From NCBI RefSeq assembly GCF_009746585.1, contig NZ_WRPO01000001.1, positions 248,001 through 312,000 on the forward strand: a stretch of DNA of 64,000 bases, in the 5' to 3' direction. Of the stretch, positions 15,142 to 25,325 are shown in pieces. The notes under the pieces are model-generated. The model made no database searches. It had not been told where the DNA came from and saw nothing but the letters and a program-made list of their open reading frames with translations. Within the stretch, counting starts at the first letter, position 1. The number at the start of each line of letters is the position of its first letter. The DNA is from Novosphingobium aquimarinum (GTDB lineage Bacteria; Pseudomonadota; Alphaproteobacteria; Sphingomonadales; Sphingomonadaceae). The position numbers were made by a program, and so were the translations under genes.

Positions 15142-16566
15142 ATGGCGGATACGGACAATCGTCTGCTCATGCTCATCGATGATGAGCCGGCGCAATCGCG
15201 GCTCATCACCGCGCTTGCTTCACGCGAAGGCTGGCGCACGATTGTGGCGCGCGATGCCGAAACCGCAATCGCGCAACTCGGCACGCGCCAGGGCATGCAG
15301 CTATCGGCGATCATCCTCGACCAATGGGTGCCCGGTGACGGTGCCTGCGAACTGATCGCCGAGCTGAAGTCGCGGCGCCCCGCCTTGCCGATCCTGATGC
15401 TCACGTCGAGCACGTCTCCGCTGCTGGCAGTCGAGGCGATGCGCGCGGGCGCGAGCGATTATCTCGTCAAGCCGGTCGCGCCCGATCGTTTGATGCAGGC
15501 CCTGCGCGCTGCGACCACCCGCGAAACACCGCGTGACGAACTCGCGCCACTGACCGAAAAGCTGCTGTCCAACCCCGATTTCGAATCGATGATCGGCGCC
15601 GCGCCGACGTTCCGCAAGGCGCTGGCCGTCGCGGCCAAGGCGGCACGCGGGCACGGGCCGATCCTGATCGAGGGCGAAAGCGGCACCGGCAAGGAAATGC
15701 TGGTGCGAGCGATGCATGCGGCCAGCCCGCGCGCGAAGATGCCGCTGCGCATCGTCAATATCGCCGGTCTGCCGGCCAATTCGATCGAATCGGTGCTGTT
15801 TGGACACGAGAAAGGCGCCTTCGCCGGCGCGTTCGATCGACAGATCGGTGCGATTCAACACTGCGACGGCGCCACGCTCGCGATCGACGAAATCGATCGA
15901 CTGCCCGAATCCGTGCAAGTGCGCCTGCTCGAAGCGCTGCAAAAAGGCGGGGTCCGCCCGATCGGTGCGAGTCACAGCTTCCGGGTGGACGTCCGGCTGA
16001 TCGTGGCCAGCAACCTGCCCTTGCGCGAACTGGTGGATGGCGGCGTATTCATGCCGGAGCTTCAGGAAGCGCTGTCGAGCGTCTGCGTCCAGCTGCCGCC
16101 GCTGCGCGAACGCCACGGCGACATCGCCGCGCTTGCCCGCTTCTTCCTCGCTCGCATCGGCGAACAGCCAGGGCTGCGCGAACTGGGTATCACCGACGGC
16201 GCGCTCTCGCTGCTGACTGCGTACGACTGGCCCGGAAACGTGCGCCAGCTGCAGGCGGTGCTGTTCCGGGCGGCGGTCTTCTGCGACGGCGATGCGCTCA
16301 CCGCGGACGACTTTCCACAGCTTCTCGACATTCTGGGCACAGACCAGTCCACAGCTTCATCCACAGCGCATCAGGCCAACCACGGGGTCATGCTCTACAC
16401 GGCGGACGGCAATCTACGCCCGCTCGAAGAGATCGAGGCCGATGTCATCCGCCTTGCGATCGGCCTCTATCGTGGCCGCATGACCGAAGTGGCGCGCAGG
16501 CTCGGGATTGGCCGTTCGACGCTGTATCGCAAGCTCTCGGAACTCGGGATCGACAACGCCGCCTGA
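15142..16566 (+). CDS. NtrC-family response regulator with degenerate sigma-54 interaction motif
   Basis: A 474-residue three-domain regulator. Receiver domain 8-120: acidic pair Asp13-Asp14, phospho-acceptor Asp60, Lys110. AAA+ domain about 140-370: Walker A GESGTGKE (178-185), Walker B LAIDEID (Asp249). Fis-type helix-turn-helix at 440-468 (MTEVARRLGIGRSTLYRKL). Two features of true sigma-54 activators are changed: GAFTGA reads GAFAGA (225-230), and the arginine-finger segment normally like FREDLYYRL reads FMPELQEALSS. It probably binds DNA and responds to phosphorylation but may regulate sigma-70 promoters. No sensor kinase gene is adjacent. The ATG at 15142 begins exactly at the receiver fold. 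Confidence 0.88.
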   Translation: MADTDNRLLMLIDDEPAQSRLITALASREGWRTIVARDAETAIAQLGTRQGMQLSAIILDQWVPGDGACELIAELKSRRPALPILMLTSSTSPLLAVEAMRAGASDYLVKPVAPDRLMQALRAATTRETPRDELAPLTEKLLSNPDFESMIGAAPTFRKALAVAAKAARGHGPILIEGESGTGKEMLVRAMHAASPRAKMPLRIVNIAGLPANSIESVLFGHEKGAFAGAFDRQIGAIQHCDGATLAIDEIDRLPESVQVRLLEALQKGGVRPIGASHSFRVDVRLIVASNLPLRELVDGGVFMPELQEALSSVCVQLPPLRERHGDIAALARFFLARIGEQPGLRELGITDGALSLLTAYDWPGNVRQLQAVLFRAAVFCDGDALTADDFPQLLDILGTDQSTASSTAHQANHGVMLYTADGNLRPLEEIEADVIRLAIGLYRGRMTEVARRLGIGRSTLYRKLSELGIDNAA

Positions 16567-16592
16567 TCCGCTGGGCGAAAGCGCTGCGTCTT

Positions 16593-17705
16593 TCAGTCCG
16601 CCAGTTGCGTAAAGTCCGTCAGCGCAGCATCGCGCAAACCCCGCCAGACTTTCACCGCTTGCACCGTTTCCGGCACATCGTGAACGCGCAACAGGTGTAC
16701 GCCGGCTTCCAGCGCCTTGACCACCAGCATCAGCGATCCGCCGAGGCGGCGGTGCGCGGGCGCTTCATTGGCGAGGGCACCGATAAACCGCTTGCGGCTC
16801 GATCCGACGAGCAGCGGCTGCCCCAGGGCATGGAATAGCGGCAGCGCGTTCATCAGCGCGAGATTGTCCGCGAGCGATTTGCCAAAGCCGATCCCGGGAT
16901 CGAGTACGATCCGTTCGCGGACAATTCCTGCCGCCACCGCGGCATCGCGCCGCTCGCGCAGCCAGTCGAACACATCGAGCACGACATCGCCGTAGCCCGG
17001 TCCATCATGCAGGGCGTCGCCTTCGCCCGGCGCGTGCATCAGCACGACCGGAACGCCCGATCGCGCCGCGAAATCGAGGCTGCGCGGATCGTAGCGCAAG
17101 GCCGAAACATCATTGAAAACGTGCGCGCCCGCCGCGAGCGCCGCTTCCATCACCGCCGGCCTCCGAGTGTCGATGCTGATGGCGGCGCCCATCGCGGCAA
17201 GCTGCTCGACCAGGGGAATGACGCGTTTGATCTCGTCGCCTTCCCAAACCCCCGCTGCGCCCGGGCGCGTCGATTCGCCGCCGACGTCGATGATCGCCGC
17301 ACCTGCCTCGAGCATGGCGGCCGCGTGATCGCGCGCCACTTCGGGCCGGTCGAGAAAGTCGCCGCCGTCGGAAAAGCTGTCGGGCGTGACGTTGAGAATG
17401 CCCATGATCTGCGGCTGGTCGAGGCGGATGACGCGATCCCCGCAAGTCAGTGGGGCGTGGGCCTTACCCAGGTCCGACCACTGTGCTGCTGCGTCTTCGG
17501 CAAGGTCATCGGGGAGCGCATCGAGGCCGCCGGCGATAGCGTCAGCCCCAAACCTGTCTCGCGAAACGATACGCCCGCCCTCGCGCACGATCAGCGCGAA
17601 CCGGCTCGCCCAGACCATAGCGCCGCCAAGCCGGATCGCAGTGCCGTCCTCGCTTTGCGGGCTGTCGGCAAAAGCGATCGGCCGGATGTAGACCCTGCGT
17701 GTCAT
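16593..17705 (-). CDS. folP: Dihydropteroate synthase with N-terminal extension
   Basis: A 370-residue protein. From about residue 95 on it is a complete dihydropteroate synthase, joining p-aminobenzoate to the pterin pyrophosphate in folate synthesis: IMGILNVTPDSFSDGGDF, IDVGGESTRPGA, DPGIGFGKSLADNLALMN and LVGSSRKRFIGAL are the classic motifs. Typical enzymes have about 280 residues; the first 95 residues here (MTRRVYIRPIAFADSP...) are an extra small domain of unknown role. It starts 20 bases after the ccrM stop and is probably cotranscribed with it. Convergent with the regulator gene. Confidence 0.95.
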   Translation of the reverse strand: MTRRVYIRPIAFADSPQSEDGTAIRLGGAMVWASRFALIVREGGRIVSRDRFGADAIAGGLDALPDDLAEDAAAQWSDLGKAHAPLTCGDRVIRLDQPQIMGILNVTPDSFSDGGDFLDRPEVARDHAAAMLEAGAAIIDVGGESTRPGAAGVWEGDEIKRVIPLVEQLAAMGAAISIDTRRPAVMEAALAAGAHVFNDVSALRYDPRSLDFAARSGVPVVLMHAPGEGDALHDGPGYGDVVLDVFDWLRERRDAAVAAGIVRERIVLDPGIGFGKSLADNLALMNALPLFHALGQPLLVGSSRKRFIGALANEAPAHRRLGGSLMLVVKALEAGVHLLRVHDVPETVQAVKVWRGLRDAALTDFTQLAD

Positions 17706-17725
17706 GGGGTGGATTTACATTCGGA

Positions 17726-19121
<1,396 letters not shown>

Positions 19122-19820
19122 TTGGCACTGAAAATCATCGGGGCGGGCCTGGGGCGTACCGGGACGATGTCGTTGAAGATAGCGATCGAATATCTCGGCT
19201 TCGGGCCCTGCCTCCACATGACGGAAATGTTCGCCGATATTCATCGCCAATTGCCGCTATGGCTCGATGCCGTGGACGGCCATCCGGATTGGGATGCGAT
19301 TTTCGAAGGTTTCGTCTCGTCCTGCGACCATCCCTCCAGTGACTTCTGGCGCGAACTTCATGCGTATTATCCCGAAGCCAAGGTCGTTCTGACCACGCGC
19401 TCGGCCGAAAGCTGGTACGCTTCGGTGACGTCGACGATTTACAACGATGACAATTTCGCGGCGATGCCCGAGAACCCGCTGAAAAACATCCTGACCCGGC
19501 ACATCGGCCCGCAGCCCCGCGACATCCTCAAGGACAAGGCAGCGGCGATCGCCTGGTTCGAAGCGCGCGAGGCGGAGATCATCGCCACCGTGCCCAGCGA
19601 TCAGCTGCTCGTGCTGCCGGTGGGATCGGGGTGGGAGCCGCTCTGCGAATTTCTCGGCGTCGACGTTCCCGACGTCGCCTATCCCAAAGTCAATTCCGCC
19701 GAGGAATGGCACGAATCCGCCACTCGCCCACCCCCGCCCGGCGCGCCGGAGGGATTGGATTTCATAGTGATGATGGGCAACGCCATGCTCGCCACGATGC
19801 GCGCGCAGGCCTGGCGATGA
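19122..19820 (+). CDS. Sulfotransferase family protein
   Basis: A 232-residue protein of the sulfotransferase superfamily (the Sulfotransfer_4 type common in proteobacteria). The PAPS-binding loop is GAGLGRTGTMSLKIAIEYLG near the start; KVVLTTRSAESWYASV around residue 90 is the second, 3'-phosphate-binding motif. The C-terminal region contains WEPLCEFLGVDVPD, also usual. Such enzymes transfer sulfate from PAPS to small-molecule acceptors; the acceptor is unknown. The start is TTG 19122 behind a good AAGAGGAGG site. It stands alone, divergent from ccrM. Confidence 0.82.
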   Translation: MALKIIGAGLGRTGTMSLKIAIEYLGFGPCLHMTEMFADIHRQLPLWLDAVDGHPDWDAIFEGFVSSCDHPSSDFWRELHAYYPEAKVVLTTRSAESWYASVTSTIYNDDNFAAMPENPLKNILTRHIGPQPRDILKDKAAAIAWFEAREAEIIATVPSDQLLVLPVGSGWEPLCEFLGVDVPDVAYPKVNSAEEWHESATRPPPPGAPEGLDFIVMMGNAMLATMRAQAWR

Positions 19821-19939
19821 ACGACGACCGGGGGAGCGCTGGTTAGCCCGGCACCCGATCGGGATCGCTCGTTAGGGGCGGTATCCTCCGCGATCAGCAA
19901 GGCGCGCTGGCACGGCTGCAGGGCCGGTCGGTAAGCCCG

Positions 19940-20566
19940 TCACAACGCCATTTCCAGTTGTGCGACCGGAGCGAAGCTGCGCCGGTGATGAATGGTCGGC
20001 CCATGGTGCCGCAAGGCGGCGACATGTTCGGGCGTTCCGTACCCGGCATTACGCTCCCACCCGAATTGCGGGTGCTCCAGGGCCAGGTCACGCATCACAC
20101 GGTCGCGATGCTCCTTGGCGATGATCGAGGCCGCCGAGATGCACGGTTCGATCCCATCCCCGCCGACGATCGCGCGCGCCTGCCAGCGCCACTCGGGTCG
20201 CCGCCCCGCCGGGGTCAGGTTGCCATCGACGCGAACCTCGCACGGATCTTCGCCCAGCTTCTCGCACAGGCCCTGCACCGCCAGGCTCATCGCCAGCATC
20301 GTCGCGCCGAAGATGTTGAGCCGGTCGATATCGGCCACGTCGACCACGCCGACGGCCCACTGGCACCGCCGCTTGATCGCCGCTTCCAGCACCGCCCGCC
20401 GTTCACGGCTGAGTTTCTTGGAATCGTCGAGGCCGACCGGCCGCGGCTTGCACAATGCGACCGCGGCCGCGACCACGGGACCCGCGAGCGGTCCGCGCCC
20501 GGCTTCGTCAACCCCGACAATGAGGCCTCTGGCACTTCCGTGCTTGATCTGCGTTAAAAGGGTCAT
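19940..20566 (-). CDS. rnhB: Ribonuclease HII
   Basis: About 208 residues from ATG 20566. The catalytic signature GVDEAGRGPLAGPVV (Asp19-Glu20 region), DSKKLSRERR, RVDGN and SIIAKEHRDRVM are all present, so the four acidic active-site residues are intact. The enzyme nicks RNA/DNA hybrids and removes misincorporated ribonucleotides. The start codon overlaps that of the divergent sugar dehydrogenase within CATG at 20564-20567; an alternative ATG at 20611 would add 15 residues and overlap the neighbour further. An AAGGAG site lies about 18 bases from the chosen start, so the exact start is less certain than the identity. Confidence 0.93.
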   Translation of the reverse strand: MTLLTQIKHGSARGLIVGVDEAGRGPLAGPVVAAAVALCKPRPVGLDDSKKLSRERRAVLEAAIKRRCQWAVGVVDVADIDRLNIFGATMLAMSLAVQGLCEKLGEDPCEVRVDGNLTPAGRRPEWRWQARAIVGGDGIEPCISAASIIAKEHRDRVMRDLALEHPQFGWERNAGYGTPEHVAALRHHGPTIHHRRSFAPVAQLEMAL

Positions 20567-21731
20567 GACATACTTGCGTTTGCTCTCCTTCGTATCCCCT
20601 CTCGGCCTCATGATCGCAAGTTGCAGTCAGGCCGCACCCGGGGAAAACAGCCCCGCGATGGCCTCGGACGAACCCTTCCGCACCGAAGTCGTCGCGCAGT
20701 TCGACGAACCCTGGGCGATGGATTTCGACGATGCGACGGGGACGATGTTCATCACCGAGAAGAAGGGGACGATCCGCTTCCGCCGGCCGGACGGAACGAT
20801 CGGACAAGTCAGCGGCGCTCCCAAGGTCGATTATGGCGGCCAGGGTGGGCTTGGCGATATCGTCTTCGGGCCGACGCCGGGTTCGCTAGCCGAGGGCCGG
20901 ACGGTATACCTGAGCTGGGCCGAAGCGGGCAACGGCGACACTCGCGGCGCGGCCGTCGGGCGCGCGAACCTCGTCTGCAAGACCGGGGATGCCTGCGCTC
21001 TTGAGGACCTGAAAGTGATCTGGCGCCAGCAGCCCAAGGTGACGGGTCGCGGCCACTATTCGCACCGGATCGCGTTCTCGCCGGATGGCCAATACTTGTT
21101 CATTGCGTCTGGCGAGCGACAGAAGATGCAGCCGGCGCAGGACACTTCGAACACGCTCGGCACGATCGTGCGGCTCGATCTCGACGGCAATCCGGCCCAG
21201 GGCAATCCGATGGCGGGCAAGCCATCTCCGACCGATCAGATCTGGTCCTACGGCCACCGCAACATCCTGGGTCTGGCATTCGACGAGACCGGTCGGCTGT
21301 GGGATCTGGAGCACGGCCCGCGCGGCGGCGATGAATTGAACCTCGTCGAGCCGGGCAAGAATTATGGCTGGCCGCTCGTATCCAACGGCGTCCACTATGA
21401 CGGCGAACCGATCGCGGATCATTCGACGCGCCCCGATCTCGCGGCCCCGGCGATCAGTTGGGATCCGGTCATCGCGCCGGGGGACTTCATCTTCTATTCG
21501 GGCGACGATTTCGCCGAATGGCGAGGCGAAGCCGTGATCGCGGCCATGAAGCCCGCCGGCATCGTGCGGGTCGCGATCGACGGAACCAGTGCGCGCGAGG
21601 TTGCCCGCTACCCGACCGAACATCGGATCCGCGAGATCGAGCAAGGACCCGATGGGGCAATCTGGCTGCTTGAGGACGGCAAGGAAAGCGGCGCGAGCCG
21701 GTTGCTGAAGCTGGTGCCGAACCGGCCGTAA
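20565..21731 (+). CDS. PQQ-dependent soluble aldose sugar dehydrogenase-like lipoprotein
   Basis: A 388-residue secreted beta-propeller protein of the glucose/sorbosone dehydrogenase (GDH-B/YliI) family. The signal segment ends in a lipobox LMIASC (Cys20), so it is a periplasm-facing lipoprotein. Marks include PWAMDFDD, HYSHRIAFSPDGQYLFIASGER (active-site His and PQQ region), YGHRNILGLAFD, HGPRGGDELN and PGKNYGWPLVSNG. Members oxidise aldoses with PQQ and pass electrons to the respiratory chain. No PQQ synthesis genes are in the window. Its start codon shares bases with the divergent rnhB start. Confidence 0.9.
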   Translation: MTYLRLLSFVSPLGLMIASCSQAAPGENSPAMASDEPFRTEVVAQFDEPWAMDFDDATGTMFITEKKGTIRFRRPDGTIGQVSGAPKVDYGGQGGLGDIVFGPTPGSLAEGRTVYLSWAEAGNGDTRGAAVGRANLVCKTGDACALEDLKVIWRQQPKVTGRGHYSHRIAFSPDGQYLFIASGERQKMQPAQDTSNTLGTIVRLDLDGNPAQGNPMAGKPSPTDQIWSYGHRNILGLAFDETGRLWDLEHGPRGGDELNLVEPGKNYGWPLVSNGVHYDGEPIADHSTRPDLAAPAISWDPVIAPGDFIFYSGDDFAEWRGEAVIAAMKPAGIVRVAIDGTSAREVARYPTEHRIREIEQGPDGAIWLLEDGKESGASRLLKLVPNRP

Positions 21732-21774
21732 TAGCATCGACAAGCCTGCTCGCAGCGCCTATCGGCCCGCAGCC

Positions 21775-22311
21775 ATGACTGTCTCCGCTGCCCAGGACGC
21801 GCGTGCCGCGATCATTCCTCTCGACAACGTCGATCCGGCGCTGGTCGAAAATCTACTCGATCGCGCCTTCGAACCGGAACGCAAGCGCCGCACCGCCTAC
21901 AAGGTCCGCGAGGGTATGGACTGGCTGCCCGCGCTGAGCTTCGCCGCGCTCGACGAGAGCGACATGATGGTGGGGACGATCCAGTGCTGGCCGGTCGCGC
22001 TGACCGATACGGACGGCCGCGCGCATCCGATGATCATGGTCGGGCCGGTCGCGGTGCTGCCTGAGCTTCAGCAGCAGGGCTACGGTAAGGCGCTGATGGC
22101 AGCGACGCTGGGCGGGATCAATGCGGCCGCGCCCTTGCCGCAAGTGCTGATCGGCGATGCGGAATATTACGGCAAGAACTGGGGCTTCTCGGCCGAGGCG
22201 ACCGCGGACTGGACGCTTCCCGGCCCGTGGGACCCGTCGCGCTTGCTGGTGCGGTGCGACAACCCCGCGGTTCTGCCCAAAGAGGGCCGCCTGGGCCCTT
22301 GGCTCCGCTGA
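21775..22311 (+). CDS. GNAT-family N-acetyltransferase
   Basis: A 178-residue protein of the GNAT fold, YhbS-like. The acetyl-CoA pyrophosphate-binding segment is VGPVAVLPELQQQGYGKALM (about 96-115), and GDAEYYGKNWGFSAEA near 140 is a typical late motif with the catalytic tyrosine region. The substrate is unknown. It lies 43 bases after the sugar dehydrogenase on the same strand and 22 bases before the DUF1285 gene, so it may head a run of codirectional genes ending with cca. Confidence 0.85.
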   Translation: MTVSAAQDARAAIIPLDNVDPALVENLLDRAFEPERKRRTAYKVREGMDWLPALSFAALDESDMMVGTIQCWPVALTDTDGRAHPMIMVGPVAVLPELQQQGYGKALMAATLGGINAAAPLPQVLIGDAEYYGKNWGFSAEATADWTLPGPWDPSRLLVRCDNPAVLPKEGRLGPWLR

Positions 22312-22333
22312 GCCGATCTGGCATCGACCGGAG

Positions 22334-22879
22334 ATGCCCTATGAGCCGCCTCCCGAACTTTCCGGACTTTCGCTGGCCGAAATCGCCGAACTCGTCGCTG
22401 CACGTGACTTGCCGCCGCTCGAGACCTGGCGCCCCGCGCACGAAGGCGACAGCGAAATGCGGATCGCTGCCGACGGCCGCTGGTACCACCAGGGCAGCGA
22501 AGTGCGGCGCCCCGCGATGGTGCGCGCCTTCGCTTCGTTGCTGATGCGCGATGCCGAGGGTCAACACTGGCTCGTCACGCCGGTGCAGCGCTTGTCGATC
22601 GAAGTCGAGGATGCCGCCTTCATCGCCACCGACGTCCGCGAGGAAGGCGGCGCCCTCGCCTTCCGGCTCAATACCGACGATCTCGTGATTGCCGGGCCCG
22701 AGCATCCGCTGCGCGCCGCGGGTGATGCCGAAACGCCGGCCATGTATCTGGCCGTGCGGCACGGCACCGAGGCGCGGCTCAACCGCAGCACCTGGGCCCA
22801 GCTCGCCGAGATCGCAATCGCCGGCGATGGCCGCTCGGTCTCCAGCCAGGGCAAGACGTTCTCGCTCGTTCCGGCATGA
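22334..22879 (+). CDS. DUF1285 domain protein
   Basis: A 181-residue protein of the DUF1285 family, a cytoplasmic conserved family with a split barrel-like fold and no known function. Marks are the opening PPPELSGLSLAEIAEL and WYHQGSEVRRPAMVRAFASLL, followed by FWLVTPVQRL-type and VEDAAFIATDV stretches. The ATG at 22334 is chosen because the family starts there. Its last four bases overlap the start of the Nudix gene, so the two are translationally coupled. Confidence 0.85.
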   Translation: MPYEPPPELSGLSLAEIAELVAARDLPPLETWRPAHEGDSEMRIAADGRWYHQGSEVRRPAMVRAFASLLMRDAEGQHWLVTPVQRLSIEVEDAAFIATDVREEGGALAFRLNTDDLVIAGPEHPLRAAGDAETPAMYLAVRHGTEARLNRSTWAQLAEIAIAGDGRSVSSQGKTFSLVPA

Positions 22880-23469
22880 GCGCGCTGTTCGAGCGCGTTT
22901 CCCGGTTGCACGCCCAAGGCCACGCCGCCGCGCCACCCGGACTCTGGAGCGATCCGCGCATCGACGAGATCGAGGCCTTCATTCCCGCGGCTGTGCTCGT
23001 CGCGCTGGTCGAGCGCGAGCGCCCCGGCATGCTGTTTCTGCATCGCCCGGCCACCATGCGCGCGCACCCCGGCCAGATCGCTTTCCCCGGCGGTCGCATC
23101 GATCCCGGCGAAGACGCGATCGAGGCGGCCCTCCGGGAAGCTTGGGAAGAGCTGGGGATCGAGCCCGAACGCGTCCGCGTGATCGGGACCAGCGATCGCT
23201 ATCGGACGGGGTCGGGCTACGAAATCACTCCGGTGATCGGCGTGGTGCCGCCAGACCTCGAAATTCGTCCCAATCCCGCCGAAGTCGCGCAGTGGTTCGA
23301 AGCGCCCGCCGACTTCGTCCTCGATCCGGCGAACCAGCAAATGAAAACAATCGGCATCAGGGGCCGCCAGCACGAATTCGTCCAAGTCGATTGGCAAGGC
23401 CATCAGATCTGGGGGGTGACGGGCGCCATTCTCCACAATCTTGCCGGACGGCTGCGCTGGCATGACTGA
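22876..23469 (+). CDS. Nudix hydrolase, CoA pyrophosphatase type
   Basis: A 197-residue Nudix protein. The box is GGRIDPGEDAIEAALREAWEELG near residue 74, and the upstream HPGQIAFPGG with the UPF0035-like signature indicates the NudL/YeaB CoA-pyrophosphatase group, which cleaves CoA and its oxidised form. It overlaps the DUF1285 gene by four bases and the cca gene by eight bases, forming a tight DUF1285-Nudix-cca unit common in relatives. Confidence 0.9.
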   Translation: MSALFERVSRLHAQGHAAAPPGLWSDPRIDEIEAFIPAAVLVALVERERPGMLFLHRPATMRAHPGQIAFPGGRIDPGEDAIEAALREAWEELGIEPERVRVIGTSDRYRTGSGYEITPVIGVVPPDLEIRPNPAEVAQWFEAPADFVLDPANQQMKTIGIRGRQHEFVQVDWQGHQIWGVTGAILHNLAGRLRWHD

Positions 23470-24628
23470 GCGACTGCCCGAGGCCGCTTGGACCGGGCGT
23501 GAGGATCTGCGCGCTCTGGTCGCAGCCATGGGTGCCGGCAACGCGCGCTACGTCGGCGGCGCCGTGCGCGACACGCTGCTGGGGCTGCCGGTCAAGGACA
23601 TCGACATGGCGACGGTGTTGCGCCCCGACGTGGTGATGCAGCGTCTTTCTGCCGCGGACATCCGCTGCATTCCGACCGGGATCGCGCATGGCACGGTGAC
23701 CGCAGTCCTGGACGGAGGGCCCGTGGAAGTGACGACGCTTCGCCACGACGTCGCGAGCGACGGACGCCACGCGGTGGTCGCCTTCGCCGATGACTGGCGC
23801 GAAGATGCGGCGCGGCGCGATTTCACGATCAACGCGCTCTATGCCGACCCCGAAACGCGCGACGTGTTCGACTGGTTCGGCGGGCTGGACGATTTGGCGG
23901 CGCGGCGCGTGCGTTTCATCGGCGATCCCGAGGAGCGGATCCGCGAGGATCATCTGCGCATCCTGCGCTACTTCCGCTTTCAGGCGCGGTTCGGATCGCG
24001 CCCCGCCGACGAGGCCTCCGAGCAGGCCTGCGCAACGTTGTCCGCCACGCTCAAAGGTCTGTCGCGCGAGCGGGTCGGGATGGAGACTCTCAACCTTCTG
24101 GGCTTGTCCGACCCGGCGCCGACGGTGCGGCGCATGGCCGAACTGGGCGTGCTGGAAGTGATCCTGCCGGAAGCCGATCCCGAAGGGCTGGAACGGCTCG
24201 TAGAGCAGGAGCGCCGACAATCGGTCGGGCCGGACGCGATCCGCAGACTGGCGGCGCTCCTGCCCGCAGATCGCACTCTGGCGGGCCTAGTCGCCGCGCG
24301 CTTCCGGCTTTCCGGCGCACAGAAGAAGCGGCTTATGACGGCCGCGGACCGCAGCGAGACCCCCGGCGAAGCGCGTCCGCTTGCCTACCGGCTGGGCCGC
24401 GAGGCCGCGTGCGACCGGTTGCTGATCGGCGGCGCCGACATCGCTCCGCTCGCAGGCTGGGAGGCGCCGGCACTCCCGCTGCGCGGCGGCGAGATCGTGG
24501 CGCGTGGCATCGCGTCCGGACCCGATGTCGCCCGCATCCTGCGCACGGTCGAGGATCGCTGGATCGCCGAGGGCTTCCCCGATCGAGCGCGGGTCGAGCG
24601 ATTGCTGGACGAGGCGATCGACGGATGA
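23462..24628 (+). CDS. cca: CCA-adding tRNA nucleotidyltransferase
   Basis: A 388-residue polymerase-beta superfamily enzyme that adds or repairs the 3' CCA of tRNA. Key segments are YVGGAVRDTLLGLPVKDIDMAT (nucleotidyl-transfer motif with the metal-binding Asp pair), RRDFTINALYAD, and RIREDHLRILRYFRFQARFG. The C-terminal third is the less conserved tRNA-binding part. The start is at ATG 23462 inside the end of the Nudix gene; an upstream ATG at 23441 adds seven residues foreign to the family. Confidence 0.94.
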   Translation: MTERLPEAAWTGREDLRALVAAMGAGNARYVGGAVRDTLLGLPVKDIDMATVLRPDVVMQRLSAADIRCIPTGIAHGTVTAVLDGGPVEVTTLRHDVASDGRHAVVAFADDWREDAARRDFTINALYADPETRDVFDWFGGLDDLAARRVRFIGDPEERIREDHLRILRYFRFQARFGSRPADEASEQACATLSATLKGLSRERVGMETLNLLGLSDPAPTVRRMAELGVLEVILPEADPEGLERLVEQERRQSVGPDAIRRLAALLPADRTLAGLVAARFRLSGAQKKRLMTAADRSETPGEARPLAYRLGREAACDRLLIGGADIAPLAGWEAPALPLRGGEIVARGIASGPDVARILRTVEDRWIAEGFPDRARVERLLDEAIDG

Positions 24629-24674
24629 AACCGGTCAGCCTGCCGTAAGCATTTGCGTGCTAGGACGCACAGTG

Positions 24675-25322
24675 ATGGACGTAACCGAACTGTTTGATTT
24701 CCTTCGATCGCAACCGCTGCTGGCACTCGCCATCGGCGCGATCTTCCTGACGACGCTGGGCGGCATGATCCGCCGGCCGGCGCCGCTTGCCGGCGGTTTC
24801 ATCCGGGGCGTCGGCAACCTCGGCCTGCTCGCCGCGCTCCTCCTGACGATCGCGCAAGTCACGCGCTTTACCAGCGGGCACGATTTCGCGCTGCCTCAGC
24901 TCGATATGCCCGCACAGCGCGTCGAGGGCAGCGAAACCCGCGTGCCGATGGGCGGCGACGGCCACTTCTGGATCGAGGCGAAGGTCAACGGCGTGGAGCA
25001 GCGCTTTCTCGTCGATACCGGTGCCACGCTCACCGCCATCTCCCCGCGCACCGCCGTCGAGTCCGAAGTGCCCGAACGACAATTCCCCCAGGCCGTCGCG
25101 ATGCGCACCGCGAACGGCAATATCCGCGCCGAACTCGCGACGATCGCCGAACTGCGCTTCGGCAATGTCGTCGCGCGCGATCTCGACGCCGTGGTCGCGC
25201 CGGGGCTGGGTGACACCAATGTCATCGGCATGAACCTGCTGAGCCGGCTCGCCAGCTGGCGCGTCGAGGGTAAGACGCTGATCCTGGTGCCGAACAATCC
25301 GCAGCCGGTAGAGAAGAGCTGA
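24675..25322 (+). CDS. Retropepsin-like aspartic protease (TIGR02281 type)
   Basis: A 215-residue membrane-anchored protein. Two hydrophobic helices lie at about 15-33 and 45-66, then a periplasmic retropepsin domain (about 88-210). The catalytic Asp is in FLVDTGATLTAISP near residue 117, the ATGTV-like flap region follows, and NVIGMNLLSRLASWRVEG is the usual end. Bacterial retropepsins act as homodimers like viral proteases; few have known substrates. The start could also be GTG at 24672, with an AGGA site 6-9 bases before. It stands 46 bases after cca. Confidence 0.87.
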   Translation: MDVTELFDFLRSQPLLALAIGAIFLTTLGGMIRRPAPLAGGFIRGVGNLGLLAALLLTIAQVTRFTSGHDFALPQLDMPAQRVEGSETRVPMGGDGHFWIEAKVNGVEQRFLVDTGATLTAISPRTAVESEVPERQFPQAVAMRTANGNIRAELATIAELRFGNVVARDLDAVVAPGLGDTNVIGMNLLSRLASWRVEGKTLILVPNNPQPVEKS

Positions 25323-25325
25323 ACA

